64,000 nt of DNA from Desulfuromonadales bacterium (GCA_027065695.1 JAMONP010000052.1:124001-188000); one strand, 5' to 3'; positions 8,963 through 18,034 are shown, counted from the first letter of the stretch. Numbers and translations are program-made. The notes: generated by a model from the sequence alone, not told the origin.

Positions 8963-9065
8963 AAAACTAAACCTTTTTCAACGCAAAGACGCAGAGATAC
9001 AAAGAAGACCAAAAAACTATTCGATACACTCTGAGCTGTGGTTAACAAGCCTCAAGCCCCTGCCG

Positions 9066-10265
9066 TCACAGCGCCGGCCAGAAACCGTTGTCGACAACCA
9101 CATGCGGCAGCCCCATAGGGCCGACCTCGGCCAGGAAAGCCTCTGGATCAAACTGTTCCATATTCCAGACCCCGGGTTTATGCCAGGCTCCGTTCAGCAT
9201 CATGATTGCACCGACGACGGCCGGAACACCGGTGGTGTAACTTACTGCCTGAGAATTAACCTCTGCGTAGCACTTTTCATGATCACAGATGTTGTAGATG
9301 TAAACCTGCCTGAGTTTACCATTCTTGAGGCCGCGGGCAATGACGCCGATACAGGTTTTACCCCTGGTCAGCGGCCCGAGGGAACCGGGATCGGGCAGGA
9401 CTGCCTTGAGGAACTGCAGCGGTACAACCTTCTGTCCATTGTAATCAACTTCGTCGATACGGGTCATACCGACATTTTGCAATACTTCGAGGTGCTTGAG
9501 ATAGTTGTCGGAAAAAGTCATCCAGAACTGGGCTTTTTTGATTGTCGGCAGATGCTTGACCAGAGATTCCATTTCCTCATGATACATACGATAGACCCTC
9601 ATCGTACCTATGCCCTCGGGGAAATCAAAAAACCGCTTGGTGGCGAGTGCAGCGGTTTCTATCCAATCACCATCTTCCCAGTGACGACAAGGTGCGGTCA
9701 CCTCACGAATATTGATCTCCGGGTTAAAATTGGTAGCGAAAGCTTGACCATGGTCACCAGCGTTGGCATCAATAATATCAATTTCAAGAACTTCATCGAG
9801 GTAATTCTTCGCTGCCAGCGCTGTGTAGACATTGGTCATACCTGGATCAAAGCCGCTACCGAGCAGAGCCATCAGGCCTTTTTCCTGAAAGCGTTTCTGG
9901 TAATCCCACTGCCATTTGTACTCAAACCTGGCCGTATCGAGAGGCTCATAGTTGGCGGTGTCGAGATAATCAACCCCGGCCTCAAGACAGGCATCCATGA
10001 TGGTCAGATCCTGATAGGGCAAGGCAACATTAATCACCAGGCGGGGTGATTCCTGACGGAGCAACGCTGTCAACTCAGGAACATTATCGGCATCTACCTG
10101 AGCAGTTTTAATATCCATAGTATTAATTTCAGCAGCAATTGCATCACATTTAGACCTGGTACGCGAGGCCAGGGTGATGGCAGAAAATATATCCTTGCGC
10201 TGGGCACATTTATGCACCACGACCCGACCAACACCACCGGCACCAATAATTAAAACTTTACTCAT
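9066..10265 (-). CDS. carboxynorspermidine / carboxyspermidine dehydrogenase (saccharopine dehydrogenase family)
   Basis: Reductively condenses aspartate semialdehyde with putrescine (or diaminopropane) to carboxy(nor)spermidine using NADPH. The N-terminus K-V-L-I-I-G-A-G-G-V-G is a Rossmann nucleotide site (residues 3-13). N-V-A-L-P-Y-Q, D-T-A-N-Y-E and G-S-G-F-D-P-G-M-T-N follow, as in the CANSDH/CASDH branch of saccharopine dehydrogenases. The ATG at 10265 has CAGGAG seven bases upstream, which rules out the longer reading frame starting at 10358. Saccharopine dehydrogenase is the alternative call, but the adjacent nspC makes the polyamine role far more likely. It is the first gene of the minus-strand run that ends with nspC. 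Confidence 0.92.
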   Translation of the reverse strand: MSKVLIIGAGGVGRVVVHKCAQRKDIFSAITLASRTRSKCDAIAAEINTMDIKTAQVDADNVPELTALLRQESPRLVINVALPYQDLTIMDACLEAGVDYLDTANYEPLDTARFEYKWQWDYQKRFQEKGLMALLGSGFDPGMTNVYTALAAKNYLDEVLEIDIIDANAGDHGQAFATNFNPEINIREVTAPCRHWEDGDWIETAALATKRFFDFPEGIGTMRVYRMYHEEMESLVKHLPTIKKAQFWMTFSDNYLKHLEVLQNVGMTRIDEVDYNGQKVVPLQFLKAVLPDPGSLGPLTRGKTCIGVIARGLKNGKLRQVYIYNICDHEKCYAEVNSQAVSYTTGVPAVVGAIMMLNGAWHKPGVWNMEQFDPEAFLAEVGPMGLPHVVVDNGFWPAL

Positions 10266-10378
10266 CCTGAACTCCTGAAAATAATCATCGGGACATTTAT
10301 CTTGAATCTGGAGACTGGACCATGATCTAATTCGCAACGAATCCACAATCAATTTCACAACTTCTTACGGATACCAAA

Positions 10379-11620
10379 ATGCGGCACCAGAGTCACTCTA
10401 AAACATCCTTGTTTCTCTGCCTTCTTCTACTTTTTATGACGGCCTGCACTATGAGTCAACAACCGATCGGCAATCCGGAAGCCCCCTACCCGCCAACAGA
10501 GCCACCAGCTGTTGGCGACATCTACCATCTGCCTACCGGCGTTAAGGTCACCGCAGACCAGATGAATTCAGCCATTGCTGACGCACGCATCATCTATGTC
10601 GGCGAAACCCACGATAATCCTGCCGCGCATCGGCTGGAATTGCAGGTTCTCAAAACTGTGGCAGAACGTTATCCGGGGCAGGTAAGTCTGGGGCTGGAGA
10701 TGTTCAATCATAAGCAGCAGGCGGTACTCAACGAATGGGTTACTGGCCAGCTGTCAGAAAAAGAATTCTTGAAAAAATCTGACTGGTACAGTGTCTGGAC
10801 TCAGGATTTTGCCTACTACCGCGAAATTCTCAATTATGCCCGCGACCATCAGATCCCGGTTATTGGCCTCAATGTCACCAAGCAACTTCGTCGTAAAGTC
10901 GGTATGACAGACCTTGCTGCACTGGATGAAGAGACACGGGCACAGTTGCCCGAGATGGATATGAATGACCAATATCAGAGAGCCATGAGCAAAGCTATTT
11001 ATGCCGACCACAGCCAGGGAGACAAAATGCTTGATGGCTTTATGCGTATTCAGACACTCTGGGATGAGACCATGGCGGAGAGCATCACGCGTACCCTGGC
11101 GAGCAAGGAGCCTGAGCATCGCATGGTGGTAATGGCCGGCGGCAACCATATCCGCTTCGGCTTCGGTATCCCAAGACGCGTCTATCGCCGCCTGCCAATA
11201 TCTTACGTCTTGATTGGCAGTAAAGAGATTGTTATCCCCAAGGAGAAACAGGACAAACTGATGAATGTCGACATGCCGGGCTTTCCGATGCCACCCTATG
11301 ACTATCTGGCTTACACGGAATACGAGAGTCTGCCTGGCGAACGCGTCAAACTAGGCGTGCGGATGAAAGAAACAGATGGCAAGGTGGTCGTCGAAGCGGT
11401 TGTGCCGAATTCAACGGCAGATAAGGCTGGAATTCTGGCCGGAGATATCATCATCACTCTGAACAAGGTTTTGATTGAGGACAGTTTCGACCTGATCTAT
11501 GAAGTCAAACAACGCGTCAGTGGAGATCAAACTACTCTGGTTGTAGAACGAGAAGGTGAACAACTTAAACTCGATGTAACGTTCATTCCTCTACCCAAAA
11601 CCAAGGCTCACAAAAAGTAA
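10379..11620 (+). CDS. ChaN-like lipoprotein with C-terminal PDZ domain
   Basis: A predicted lipoprotein of 413 residues. The signal peptide ends in the lipobox M-T-A-C23. The ChaN / PF04187 (DUF399) domain covers about 70-300 and begins I-Y-V-G-E-T-H-D-N-P; the family includes ChaN (heme-binding) and is related to the TIKI/EreA/PrgY superfamily of putative metal-dependent hydrolases. H-R-M-V-V-M-A-G-G-N-H-I-R-F-G near 240-255 is the second conserved histidine block. Residues about 325-405 are a PDZ domain (V-P-N-S-T-A-D-K-A-G-I-L-A-G-D-I-I). Substrate unknown. It is divergent from the polyamine dehydrogenase and followed by a strong terminator. Confidence 0.88.
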   Translation: MRHQSHSKTSLFLCLLLLFMTACTMSQQPIGNPEAPYPPTEPPAVGDIYHLPTGVKVTADQMNSAIADARIIYVGETHDNPAAHRLELQVLKTVAERYPGQVSLGLEMFNHKQQAVLNEWVTGQLSEKEFLKKSDWYSVWTQDFAYYREILNYARDHQIPVIGLNVTKQLRRKVGMTDLAALDEETRAQLPEMDMNDQYQRAMSKAIYADHSQGDKMLDGFMRIQTLWDETMAESITRTLASKEPEHRMVVMAGGNHIRFGFGIPRRVYRRLPISYVLIGSKEIVIPKEKQDKLMNVDMPGFPMPPYDYLAYTEYESLPGERVKLGVRMKETDGKVVVEAVVPNSTADKAGILAGDIIITLNKVLIEDSFDLIYEVKQRVSGDQTTLVVEREGEQLKLDVTFIPLPKTKAHKK

Positions 11621-11638
11621 AGATAAGCATTTAACCAA

Positions 11639-11680
11639 CAAGAGCCGCTCGGATAATCGAGCGACTCTTGCTTTTTGTTT
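11639..11680 (+). terminator. rho-independent terminator after the ChaN-PDZ gene
   Basis: Arms CAAGAGCCGCTCG and CGAGCGACTCTTG (12 of 13 paired) enclose a 6-base loop and run into CTTTTTGTTTTT. It lies 18 bases after the stop, in the gap facing the convergent aldolase gene. Confidence 0.9.
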
Positions 11681-11710
11681 TTCCGCGCTACGCGTCCCGC
11701 ACATCCGCTT

Positions 11711-12691
11711 TTAAGCCTTTCCCGCACTCCCTAACACGGCATTATTCTTATGATTGAGCAATGAAGCCAATTCTTTGCGTGCCGCACCAAGGTATTTTCT
11801 GGGATCGAATTCACCTGGGTTGTTAGCCAGGTATTCACGCACTTTAGCGGTGACCACGAGACGACCGTCGGAATCAATGTTGATTTTGCAGACGGCGCTC
11901 TTGGCAGCTTTACGAAGCTGTTCTTCAGGTACGCCAACAGCTCCTTCCATCTTGCCGCCATACTGATTAATCAGTGTCACATATTCCTGCACCACACTTG
12001 AGGCTCCGTGCAGCACGATTGGGAAGCCGGGTATACGCTTCTCGACCTCTTCAAGAATATCGAAGCGCAACGGCGGTACTTCCTCACCTTCTTTCAGCTT
12101 GAACTTGAAAGCACCGTGGCTGGTACCGATGGAAATTGCCAGGGAATCGACCCCGGTCTTTTTGACAAAATCCTCGACTTCTTCCGGCTTGGTATAGGTC
12201 GACTTTTCAGCCTGAACATCGTCCTCAATACCAGCCAAAACGCCGAGTTCACCTTCGACTGTAACATCAAATTGATGAGCATACTCAACGACCTTTTTGG
12301 TCAGGGCAACATTCTCATCGTAAGGTAGGTGCGAACCGTCGATCATCACCGAAGAAAAACCATTATCAACGCAAGATTTGCAGATCTCGAAAGAATCACC
12401 GTGATCAAGGTGCAAACAGATGGGGAGATCGACACCCATCTCCTGAGCCATCTTCACGGCCCCCATGGCCATGTAACGCAGCATGGTGGCATTGGCATAT
12501 TCACGTGCACCTTTGCTGACCTGAATAATGACTGGCGAACGGCTCTCTGCACAGGCCATAACAATTGCCTGGAGCTGCTCGAGATTGTTAAAATTGTAAG
12601 CAGGAATAGCATACCCGCCTGCCATTGCCTTGGTGAACATATCACGGGTATTGACCAACCCCAGCTCCGAATAATGTACTGTGCCACTCAT
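11711..12691 (-). CDS. fba: class II fructose-bisphosphate aldolase
   Basis: Zinc aldolase cleaving fructose-1,6-bisphosphate in glycolysis and gluconeogenesis. 326 residues. The zinc/catalytic block L-H-L-D-H-G-D-S lies near 92-99, the second zinc region V-E-G-E-L-G near 142, I-G-T-S-H-G-A near 190, the phosphate/zinc motif V-L-H-G-A-S-S near 227 and I-N-I-D-S-D near 272. The N-terminal A-Y-N-F-N-N fits the family. GAGGAG eight bases upstream supports the ATG. Monocistronic as far as can be seen, convergent with the ChaN-PDZ gene. Confidence 0.95.
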   Translation of the reverse strand: MSGTVHYSELGLVNTRDMFTKAMAGGYAIPAYNFNNLEQLQAIVMACAESRSPVIIQVSKGAREYANATMLRYMAMGAVKMAQEMGVDLPICLHLDHGDSFEICKSCVDNGFSSVMIDGSHLPYDENVALTKKVVEYAHQFDVTVEGELGVLAGIEDDVQAEKSTYTKPEEVEDFVKKTGVDSLAISIGTSHGAFKFKLKEGEEVPPLRFDILEEVEKRIPGFPIVLHGASSVVQEYVTLINQYGGKMEGAVGVPEEQLRKAAKSAVCKINIDSDGRLVVTAKVREYLANNPGEFDPRKYLGAARKELASLLNHKNNAVLGSAGKA

Positions 12692-12738
12692 CAGCAGTGC
12701 TCCTCATTTGGTAGTGTTTCAGTGATCACCTTTAATTT

Positions 12739-13287
12739 TCACATTTCGTGACATGACTCACAATCCTCAGCAACCCCGAAAGCAGTATCGCCATCGTGAC
12801 AGGCACCGCAGGACTCACCATTCTCCATATCTTCCATAGTCACCTGATTCGACCCTCGCTCAGCCTTGAATAGATCAGGATGACACTCATCGCAACCAAA
12901 CATTTCTGTATGAGTTTCATGGGGAAAGGTGATGTTGCCAGCATCTTCGTTGACGTAGAGAATGTCACCAGCATGGCAGGTGGTACAATCCTCTTTGACG
13001 CTGAAAGCCTTCCTGCCGTTATGACAGAAGCCACAGGACTTACCATCCTCCATTTGCTTCATGGTGACTGGCAAATTCTTCTTGGTAACAATATGAAAAA
13101 CATCATTGTGGCAGGTTGGACAGTTTTTGCCGATAGATTCTATCTCCATGTGTGTATAGTGGCTGAACTCTACCTTGCCTACCGAGTCGGTTTGCAGGTA
13201 GACTTTATCCTTGATCCAGCGACCATAGATAACGGAAGGCAGGGCCACCATAAGCAGAATTGTCACTATCATCCAACGCCGTGTCAT
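12739..13287 (-). CDS. six-heme c7-type periplasmic cytochrome (two triheme units)
   Basis: A 182-residue exported cytochrome: an N-terminal hydrophobic signal (about 5-22) followed by six C-x-x-C-H sites at C56, C85, C101, C132, C160 and C176. The hemes fall into two matching triads with the same spacing: in each, M-x-x-M-x-x-G-x-S-C-G-x-C-H-x-G precedes A-F-x-V-x-E-D-C-x-x-C-H. This is the c(7)-type triheme arrangement, so the gene looks like an internal duplication. Likely role: periplasmic electron transfer between inner-membrane quinol oxidation and outer-surface acceptors, inferred from the family in Geobacter. GGAGG precedes the ATG. Confidence 0.88.
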   Translation of the reverse strand: MTRRWMIVTILLMVALPSVIYGRWIKDKVYLQTDSVGKVEFSHYTHMEIESIGKNCPTCHNDVFHIVTKKNLPVTMKQMEDGKSCGFCHNGRKAFSVKEDCTTCHAGDILYVNEDAGNITFPHETHTEMFGCDECHPDLFKAERGSNQVTMEDMENGESCGACHDGDTAFGVAEDCESCHEM

Positions 13288-13320
13288 AAATCATCCTCCG
13301 TTTCAACAAATTTGGCCACC

Positions 13321-13348
13321 ATTATACTGATTTTGTCGGTTCGGCCAA
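13321..13348 (-). promoter_or_regulatory. sigma70-like promoter for the six-heme cytochrome
   Basis: On the minus strand TTGGCC (13348-13343) is followed after 16 bases by TATAAT (13326-13321), 34 bases before the cytochrome start. The -35 box is one arm of an inverted TTGGCC/GGCCAA pair (13312-13317 and 13343-13348), flanked by AAATTT on both sides, which could be an operator. Confidence 0.45.
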
Positions 13349-13375
13349 TCTTTAAATTTATTTAAGAGAGAGACA

Positions 13376-14491
13376 ATGGACCATCGTCATACAGAAAACT
13401 TTTATGCCATCGTTTCACCAGGCCTGGAAAACGTGTGTGCGACAGAGCTCACGGCCCTGGAGATAACCCCACAGGAAGTCGATGTCGGCGGTATTTCCTT
13501 TACAGGTCGTTTGCGCGATCTCTATCGAGCCAACCTCTGGCTGAGAAGCGCCAGTCGGGTTCTAGTTCGCTTTGCTGAATTCCGCAGCCGGGATTTTCCG
13601 GATCTTTATCGTCGGGCGAAACGCCTTCCATGGGGGCGTTTTATTCGACCTGAGGCTGCTATCTCCTTCCGCGTCACCTGCCATTCGTCACGTCTCAACC
13701 ACACCACACGGGTTGCAGAAGCCCTTGAGTCGGCACTCAATCAAGCACTCGGCCGTTCGACAAATCCTGTCAGTAAAAAACCCCAACTCATACTGGTCAG
13801 AATTGTCGATGATCAAGTGACTCTCTCGATTGACAGTTCCGGTGAACTCCTGCACCGTCGTGGTTATCGGCAGTCGGTAACCGTTGCACCTCTACGTGAA
13901 ACACTGGCGGCTGGAGTACTGATGCTGCTGGGCTGGAACGGTACAGTGCCCCTGACAGACCCTATGTGCGGTTCGGGGAGCTTCCTCACCGAAGGAGCGC
14001 TGCTGGCGCGCCAACAGGCTCCGGGGCTTAATCGCTCATTCGCCTTTATAGCCTGGCCAGGATATCGTGATGGGCTATGGAAGCTCCTATGTGATGAGGC
14101 CCGTCGAGGGGAAGTTGATTTGAGCATGGCCATTAGTGGTGCTGATGAAAACCCCAAAGCGGTTGCTTCTGCAAAAGAAAATTGCCAGCGTTGCGGAGTT
14201 GTTGACCAGGTTGTAATCGATCAACGACCCCTCTCTGAGCAGCCGGTACATGATAACCAGGGTTTACTTGTCTGCAACCCACCTTATGGCAAGCGCCTTG
14301 ATCTGGGAGAAAACCCGGAATTTCATTACTCCGAGCTTGGACAGCAATTGCAGCGCAGCTATCCCGGCTGGCAATTGGCAATGATCTGTTCTGATCCAAA
14401 ACTGGTGAAAGCAACCGGTTTGCCATTCAAGAAGATCGCCAGTCTCGACAATGGTGGCTTGAGGGTTGGGTTATTTACGACAAAATTCTAG
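13376..14491 (+). CDS. THUMP-domain RNA methyltransferase (RlmL N-terminal-like)
   Basis: Class I SAM-dependent methyltransferase of 371 residues resembling the N-terminal (m2G2445) half of RlmL/YcbY. The N-terminal 55 residues are a ferredoxin-like lead, a THUMP domain follows (about 60-155), then the Rossmann methyltransferase with motif I D-P-M-C-G-S-G-S-F (195-203), acidic motif G-A-D-E-N (255-259) and motif IV N-P-P-Y-G (301-305), the signature of N-methylation of guanine. The fused RlmK half of gamma-proteobacterial RlmL is absent, as is usual outside that group. Target probably 23S rRNA by homology; not provable from sequence. Confidence 0.88.
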   Translation: MDHRHTENFYAIVSPGLENVCATELTALEITPQEVDVGGISFTGRLRDLYRANLWLRSASRVLVRFAEFRSRDFPDLYRRAKRLPWGRFIRPEAAISFRVTCHSSRLNHTTRVAEALESALNQALGRSTNPVSKKPQLILVRIVDDQVTLSIDSSGELLHRRGYRQSVTVAPLRETLAAGVLMLLGWNGTVPLTDPMCGSGSFLTEGALLARQQAPGLNRSFAFIAWPGYRDGLWKLLCDEARRGEVDLSMAISGADENPKAVASAKENCQRCGVVDQVVIDQRPLSEQPVHDNQGLLVCNPPYGKRLDLGENPEFHYSELGQQLQRSYPGWQLAMICSDPKLVKATGLPFKKIASLDNGGLRVGLFTTKF

Positions 14492-14505
14492 AAGCAGGCT
14501 CTCTC

Positions 14506-14666
14506 GGAGCTTGTCCGACAATAAGGGTCGAAGCGAAAACCCGGAAGTTTGAGAACAGATTTTGGCTTGTTTGAGAGTAATAGCCATAGCTATTGGTCGA
14601 AAAGGAGCTGCAATATGGGCCAAACAGCTGGGTTTGCAGCCGATCATGGATTGTCGGACAAGCTCC
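14506..14666. mobile_element. 161-bp palindromic MITE-like element, copy A
   Basis: Bounded by a perfect 17-bp inverted terminal repeat, GGAGCTTGTCCGACAAT and its complement, with an interior palindrome AATAGC(CATA/TATG)GCTATT at the centre. The reverse complement of this copy is nearly identical over its whole length to the element at 18500-18660, with the same total length. No ORF of credible size is inside, so it would be moved in trans. The flanking bases TC on both sides could be a 2-bp target duplication. It sits between the RlmL-like gene and rpsU. Confidence 0.85.
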
Positions 14667-14690
14667 TCGTCGCAATTCGAGGATTCTCGC

Positions 14691-14719
14691 TTGCACTGTG
14701 TTGTAAAGTCAGCTATAGT
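14691..14719 (+). promoter_or_regulatory. sigma70 promoter for rpsU
   Basis: TTGCAC (14691-14696), 17-base spacer, TATAGT (14714-14719), 55 bases before the rpsU start. Boxes and spacing are both close to consensus. It lies 24 bases beyond the right end of MITE copy A, so the element did not split it. Confidence 0.6.
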
Positions 14720-14774
14720 CCGCATTCTTCTCTCTCAGAGGGATTATTTTTCCAAGAAAGCGAGGTGATTGCAG

Positions 14775-14969
14775 GTGGAGATCCATGTTATCGACAATAA
14801 TGTCGAGAAAGCCATCCGGGTTCTCAAGCGTAAGCTACAGCAGGAAGGTCTTTTCCGTGAAATGAAGCAACGTAAATTCTACGAAAAGCCCAGTGTTAAG
14901 CGTAAGCGCAAAGAGAAAGAAGCCCAGAGGCGCCTGCGTAAGAAAATGCGCATGATGCGCAGAGACTAA
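14775..14969 (+). CDS. rpsU: 30S ribosomal protein S21
   Basis: Small basic ribosomal protein of 64 residues involved in initiation at the 30S platform. [21 protein letters not shown] and [12 protein letters not shown] are the S21 signature; the tail is Lys/Arg-rich. The GTG at 14775 (M-E-I-H-V) is chosen because GAGG lies nine bases upstream and the family begins at this point; a TTG six bases earlier would overlap the ribosome-binding site. It has its own promoter and terminator, so it is transcribed alone. Confidence 0.93.
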   Translation: MEIHVIDNNVEKAIRVLKRKLQQEGLFREMKQRKFYEKPSVKRKRKEKEAQRRLRKKMRMMRRD

Positions 14970-14994
14970 TCATCGCGTTTAGTCTATTTTTGAG

Positions 14995-15032
14995 AAAGGC
15001 CGGATCCTGTAAACAGGGTCCGGCCTTTTTTT
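14995..15032 (+). terminator. rho-independent terminator after rpsU
   Basis: Arms AAAGGCCGGATCCTG and CAGGGTCCGGCCTTT (14 of 15 paired), loop TAAA, then T4. It starts 25 bases after the rpsU stop and faces the end of aat, so it may serve both strands. Confidence 0.93.
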
Positions 15033-15067
15033 GTCGGAAGCAGAGATAGCCCACTGCCACCAATGTC

Positions 15068-15763
15068 TTATAAAATCTCCGGAAACACAACCTTCTCCGC
15101 GACACCTTCAGGCCCCAACCCTCCAATCACCAAACGCTCAAGAAAATCCTCACGCGCAAGATGACTGGCGCCCATACTGACCAAGTGTGGATTGCTAACC
15201 TGGCAGTCGAACAGGACAAAACCTTCTCTCTTCAGATACCTGGCAAATTGAACCAAGACGACCTTGGAAGCATTCGGTTGATAATGAAACATCGATTCGC
15301 CAAAGAAGAATTTCCCCAGAGCAACACCATAGAGACCACCAACCAGTTCATCACCGCACCAGGCTTCCACTGAATGGGCAAAACCTAGCCCATGCAGCTT
15401 TTGATAAGCTGTCTGCATCTCTTGTATCAACCAGGTTTCCTCACCATTGTGAACCCGGACATTGGCACAGGCCTCAACAACCTGTTTAAATACACGATTG
15501 CAGGTCAAACGAAAACGGTTCTGCTTAATAATTCTGCCAAGTCGCCGTGAGACATACACGTTTTCTGGAATCAGCACACAGCGCGGATCCGGTGACCACC
15601 ACAGGACCGGTTCATCTTCACCGTACCAGGGGAAAATGCCGAGTTTGTATGCCAGAATCAGCCGTTCCGGGGAGAGATCACCGCCGATGGCCAGCAAACC
15701 TTCCGCAGTAGCCCAGTTCGGGTCAGGGAATATCAGTTCATCGGTGAGTTGGAAGATGGGCAT
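15068..15763 (-). CDS. aat: leucyl/phenylalanyl-tRNA-protein transferase
   Basis: Transfers Leu or Phe from aminoacyl-tRNA to proteins with N-terminal Lys or Arg, creating a type 2 N-degron. 231 residues, full length. The N-terminal F-P-D-P-x-x-A-x-x-x-G-L-L-A-I-G-G-D-L-S-P-E-R-L is the family hallmark, followed by G-I-F-P-W-Y, W-W-S-P-D-P-R, E-T-W-L-I, G-L-Y-G-V-A-L-G-K-F-F-F-G-E-S-M-F and F-D-C-Q-V. Its start is 24 bases after the clpA stop with no clear ribosome-binding site, which suggests translation coupled to clpA. The product recognises substrates that the two upstream genes then degrade. Confidence 0.95.
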   Translation of the reverse strand: MPIFQLTDELIFPDPNWATAEGLLAIGGDLSPERLILAYKLGIFPWYGEDEPVLWWSPDPRCVLIPENVYVSRRLGRIIKQNRFRLTCNRVFKQVVEACANVRVHNGEETWLIQEMQTAYQKLHGLGFAHSVEAWCGDELVGGLYGVALGKFFFGESMFHYQPNASKVVLVQFARYLKREGFVLFDCQVSNPHLVSMGASHLAREDFLERLVIGGLGPEGVAEKVVFPEIL

Positions 15764-15787
15764 GAGGAGAGTAGCGCGTTCCGGGTT

Positions 15788-18034
15788 TCAAGAGTAGCTG
15801 AAATCAAGCTTGCCTGATTTGCAGGCGATGCGGACTTTGCCGCCGCGAGTGAGTTGACCGAAGAGAATTTCGTCGGCGAGGACATTGCCGATTTCGCTTT
15901 CGATCAAGCGTCCCAGCGGGCGGGCACCGAAAACCGGGTCATAACCACGGCGGGCCAGCTCACGTCGAGCACCATCGGTCAGGCTCAAAGTCACCTTGCG
16001 CTCGTCCAACGAGGTCTGTAGCTGGTGGATAAACTTGTCAACCACACGAGTCATGACTTCTTCATCGAGAGGACGGAAGGCGATAATGGCATCGAGGCGA
16101 TTGCGAAACTCCGGTGAGAAGATTTTCTCAACCGCCTGGCGCGCCTCACCTGGTAAGCGGTCGCCGAAGCCAATCGGCACGCTGCTCATCTCTCGGGCAC
16201 CAGCATTACTGGTCATGATCAGGACAATATTATGAAAATCCGCCTGACGACCGTTGTTGTCTGTTAAGGTGCCATGATCCATGACTTGCAAGAGGATATT
16301 GAAGATATCCAGATGCGCCTTTTCAATTTCATCGAGGAGCAACACAGCATGTGGATTGCGAATCACCGCATCGGTCAAAAGGCCGCCCTGTTCGAAACCG
16401 ACATATCCGGGTGGCGATCCGATCAGGCGGGAGACAGCATGCTTCTCCATATATTCACTCATATCGAAACGCAGGAACTCCACGCCCATCTGCATGGCAA
16501 GCTGTTTGGCAACTTCGGTTTTGCCGACGCCGGTTGGCCCTGTAAAAAGAAACGATCCGGTCGGTTTCTCCGGTTGGCCGAGACCGGCACGAGCCCGGCG
16601 GATGGTCTGGCAGAGTTGCTCCACTGCCTGGGCCTGGCCGAAGACCTGACGCTTGATCGACTTATCGAGATCTTTCAGCTTGCGCCGATCAGTCTTGGCA
16701 AGCTTGCGCGCCGGGATGCGTGCGATCCCAGCAACCACCGTTTCAATGTCAGTGACGCCGATGGTCGAACTTTTACGTGGATAGATGCGCAGCCTGGCAC
16801 CAGCCTCATCAATCACATCAATTGCCTTGTCCGGCAAACGCCGAAAGTTAACATGCCGAGCAGACAGGCGGGCTGCCGCAACCAACGCTGCGCTCGTATA
16901 TTTTACTCCATGATGCTCTTCATAATAGCCTTTGAGCCCCTGGAGGATTTCGACTGTTTCATCAACACTTGGCTCCAGCACATCAACTTTCTGAAATCGT
17001 CGCGAAAGAGCCCGGTCCTTTTCGAAGAGATTTTTATATTCTTCGTAGGTGGTCGAACCGATACAGCTGATCTCACCGGAACCCAGCACCGGCTTAAGTA
17101 TATTAGCCGCGTCGAGAGATCCGCCACTGGTAGCGCCAGCACCGACGATCGTATGAATCTCGTCAATCACCAGAATAGCCCGAGGGCGTTTTGACAGAGC
17201 ATTTACCACCGCTTTGAGACGTTCTTCAAAGTCGCCCCGGTACTTGGTTCCCGCCAGCAAAGCTCCCATGTCGAGGGCAAAGAGCTCAGCATTCTGCAGT
17301 ATTTCCGGCACATTCTGATCAACAATACGAAGGGCCAGGCCTTCGGCAATGGCAGTTTTACCGACACCAGGCTCGCCGACCAGTACCGGATTGTTTTTGC
17401 GTCGGCGACAGAGGATTTGCACCGTGCGTTCCAGCTCGGCCTGTCTGCCAACCAGAGGGTCAATCTTACCTTTGGCTGCTCGCTCGAGAAGATTGATCGT
17501 AAAAGCCTCAAGTGGATTGATTTTCGTCGTCGGTTTACTGCCAGGTGATTGCTTGGTTTGCTCATCCAGATTCTGCTGCTCGAGCTCGGGTTCCTGAAAA
17601 GGTCCCTTGGTGATGCCATGAGAAACGTAGTTCAAAACATCAAGCCGGGACATCCCTTCGGCCTGAAGAATCTGCGCTGCCAGGCAATCTTCCTGCTCAA
17701 GAATTGCTGAGAGAATATCGCCAATGCCAATTTCCTTACGCCCTGATGACTGCATGTGAGTCACCGTCCGCTGCAAAACATTTTGCAAGCCAACTGTTTG
17801 TTCCGGCATATCTTCATCGGCCTGTTGCAATGATTCGAGGTGTTGATCGAAAAAAAGTTCAATATCTGCACGCAAGTTATCAACATCGCCACCACAGGCC
17901 TGCAGAATCTCCTGACCCTGTTCATCGAAGAGCATCGCGTACAAGACATGCTCGGTCGTCAGAAATTCATGATGCCGGCGTTGAGCCTCTCTGACGGCAA
18001 GTGAAAAAGCTATTTGAACATCCTGATTAAACAT
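15788..18034 (-). CDS. clpA: ATP-dependent Clp protease ATP-binding subunit ClpA
   Basis: AAA+ unfoldase feeding the ClpP chamber. 748 residues, typical length. Residues 1-140 are the double Clp-N domain that binds ClpS; the first AAA module has Walker A G-E-P-G-V-G-K-T at 220-227 and Walker B V-I-D-E-I-H; the second has G-P-T-G-V-G-K-T near 500 and [17 protein letters not shown] is the pore loop of the second ring. The long middle domain of ClpB is missing, which sets it apart from that chaperone. The order clpS, clpA, aat in one direction implies a single N-degron operon. Confidence 0.96.
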   Translation of the reverse strand: MFNQDVQIAFSLAVREAQRRHHEFLTTEHVLYAMLFDEQGQEILQACGGDVDNLRADIELFFDQHLESLQQADEDMPEQTVGLQNVLQRTVTHMQSSGRKEIGIGDILSAILEQEDCLAAQILQAEGMSRLDVLNYVSHGITKGPFQEPELEQQNLDEQTKQSPGSKPTTKINPLEAFTINLLERAAKGKIDPLVGRQAELERTVQILCRRRKNNPVLVGEPGVGKTAIAEGLALRIVDQNVPEILQNAELFALDMGALLAGTKYRGDFEERLKAVVNALSKRPRAILVIDEIHTIVGAGATSGGSLDAANILKPVLGSGEISCIGSTTYEEYKNLFEKDRALSRRFQKVDVLEPSVDETVEILQGLKGYYEEHHGVKYTSAALVAAARLSARHVNFRRLPDKAIDVIDEAGARLRIYPRKSSTIGVTDIETVVAGIARIPARKLAKTDRRKLKDLDKSIKRQVFGQAQAVEQLCQTIRRARAGLGQPEKPTGSFLFTGPTGVGKTEVAKQLAMQMGVEFLRFDMSEYMEKHAVSRLIGSPPGYVGFEQGGLLTDAVIRNPHAVLLLDEIEKAHLDIFNILLQVMDHGTLTDNNGRQADFHNIVLIMTSNAGAREMSSVPIGFGDRLPGEARQAVEKIFSPEFRNRLDAIIAFRPLDEEVMTRVVDKFIHQLQTSLDERKVTLSLTDGARRELARRGYDPVFGARPLGRLIESEIGNVLADEILFGQLTRGGKVRIACKSGKLDFSYS

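Noticed and set aside
8979-8996. Repeat AACGCAAAGACGCAGAGA as a CRISPR or direct-repeat array
   Set aside because: It is a single occurrence of a low-complexity dispersed motif with no regular array.
8931-10049. 372-codon open frame on the plus strand
   Set aside because: It lies opposite the carboxyspermidine dehydrogenase, which has a clear Rossmann motif and ribosome-binding site. The translated plus-strand product has no recognisable motif.
14471-14725. Short open frames within MITE copy A
   Set aside because: They arise from the palindromic sequence and differ between the two copies; no start signal supports them.
16274-17194. 306-codon open frame on the plus strand
   Set aside because: It is fully antisense to clpA, whose Walker motifs are intact across this stretch.
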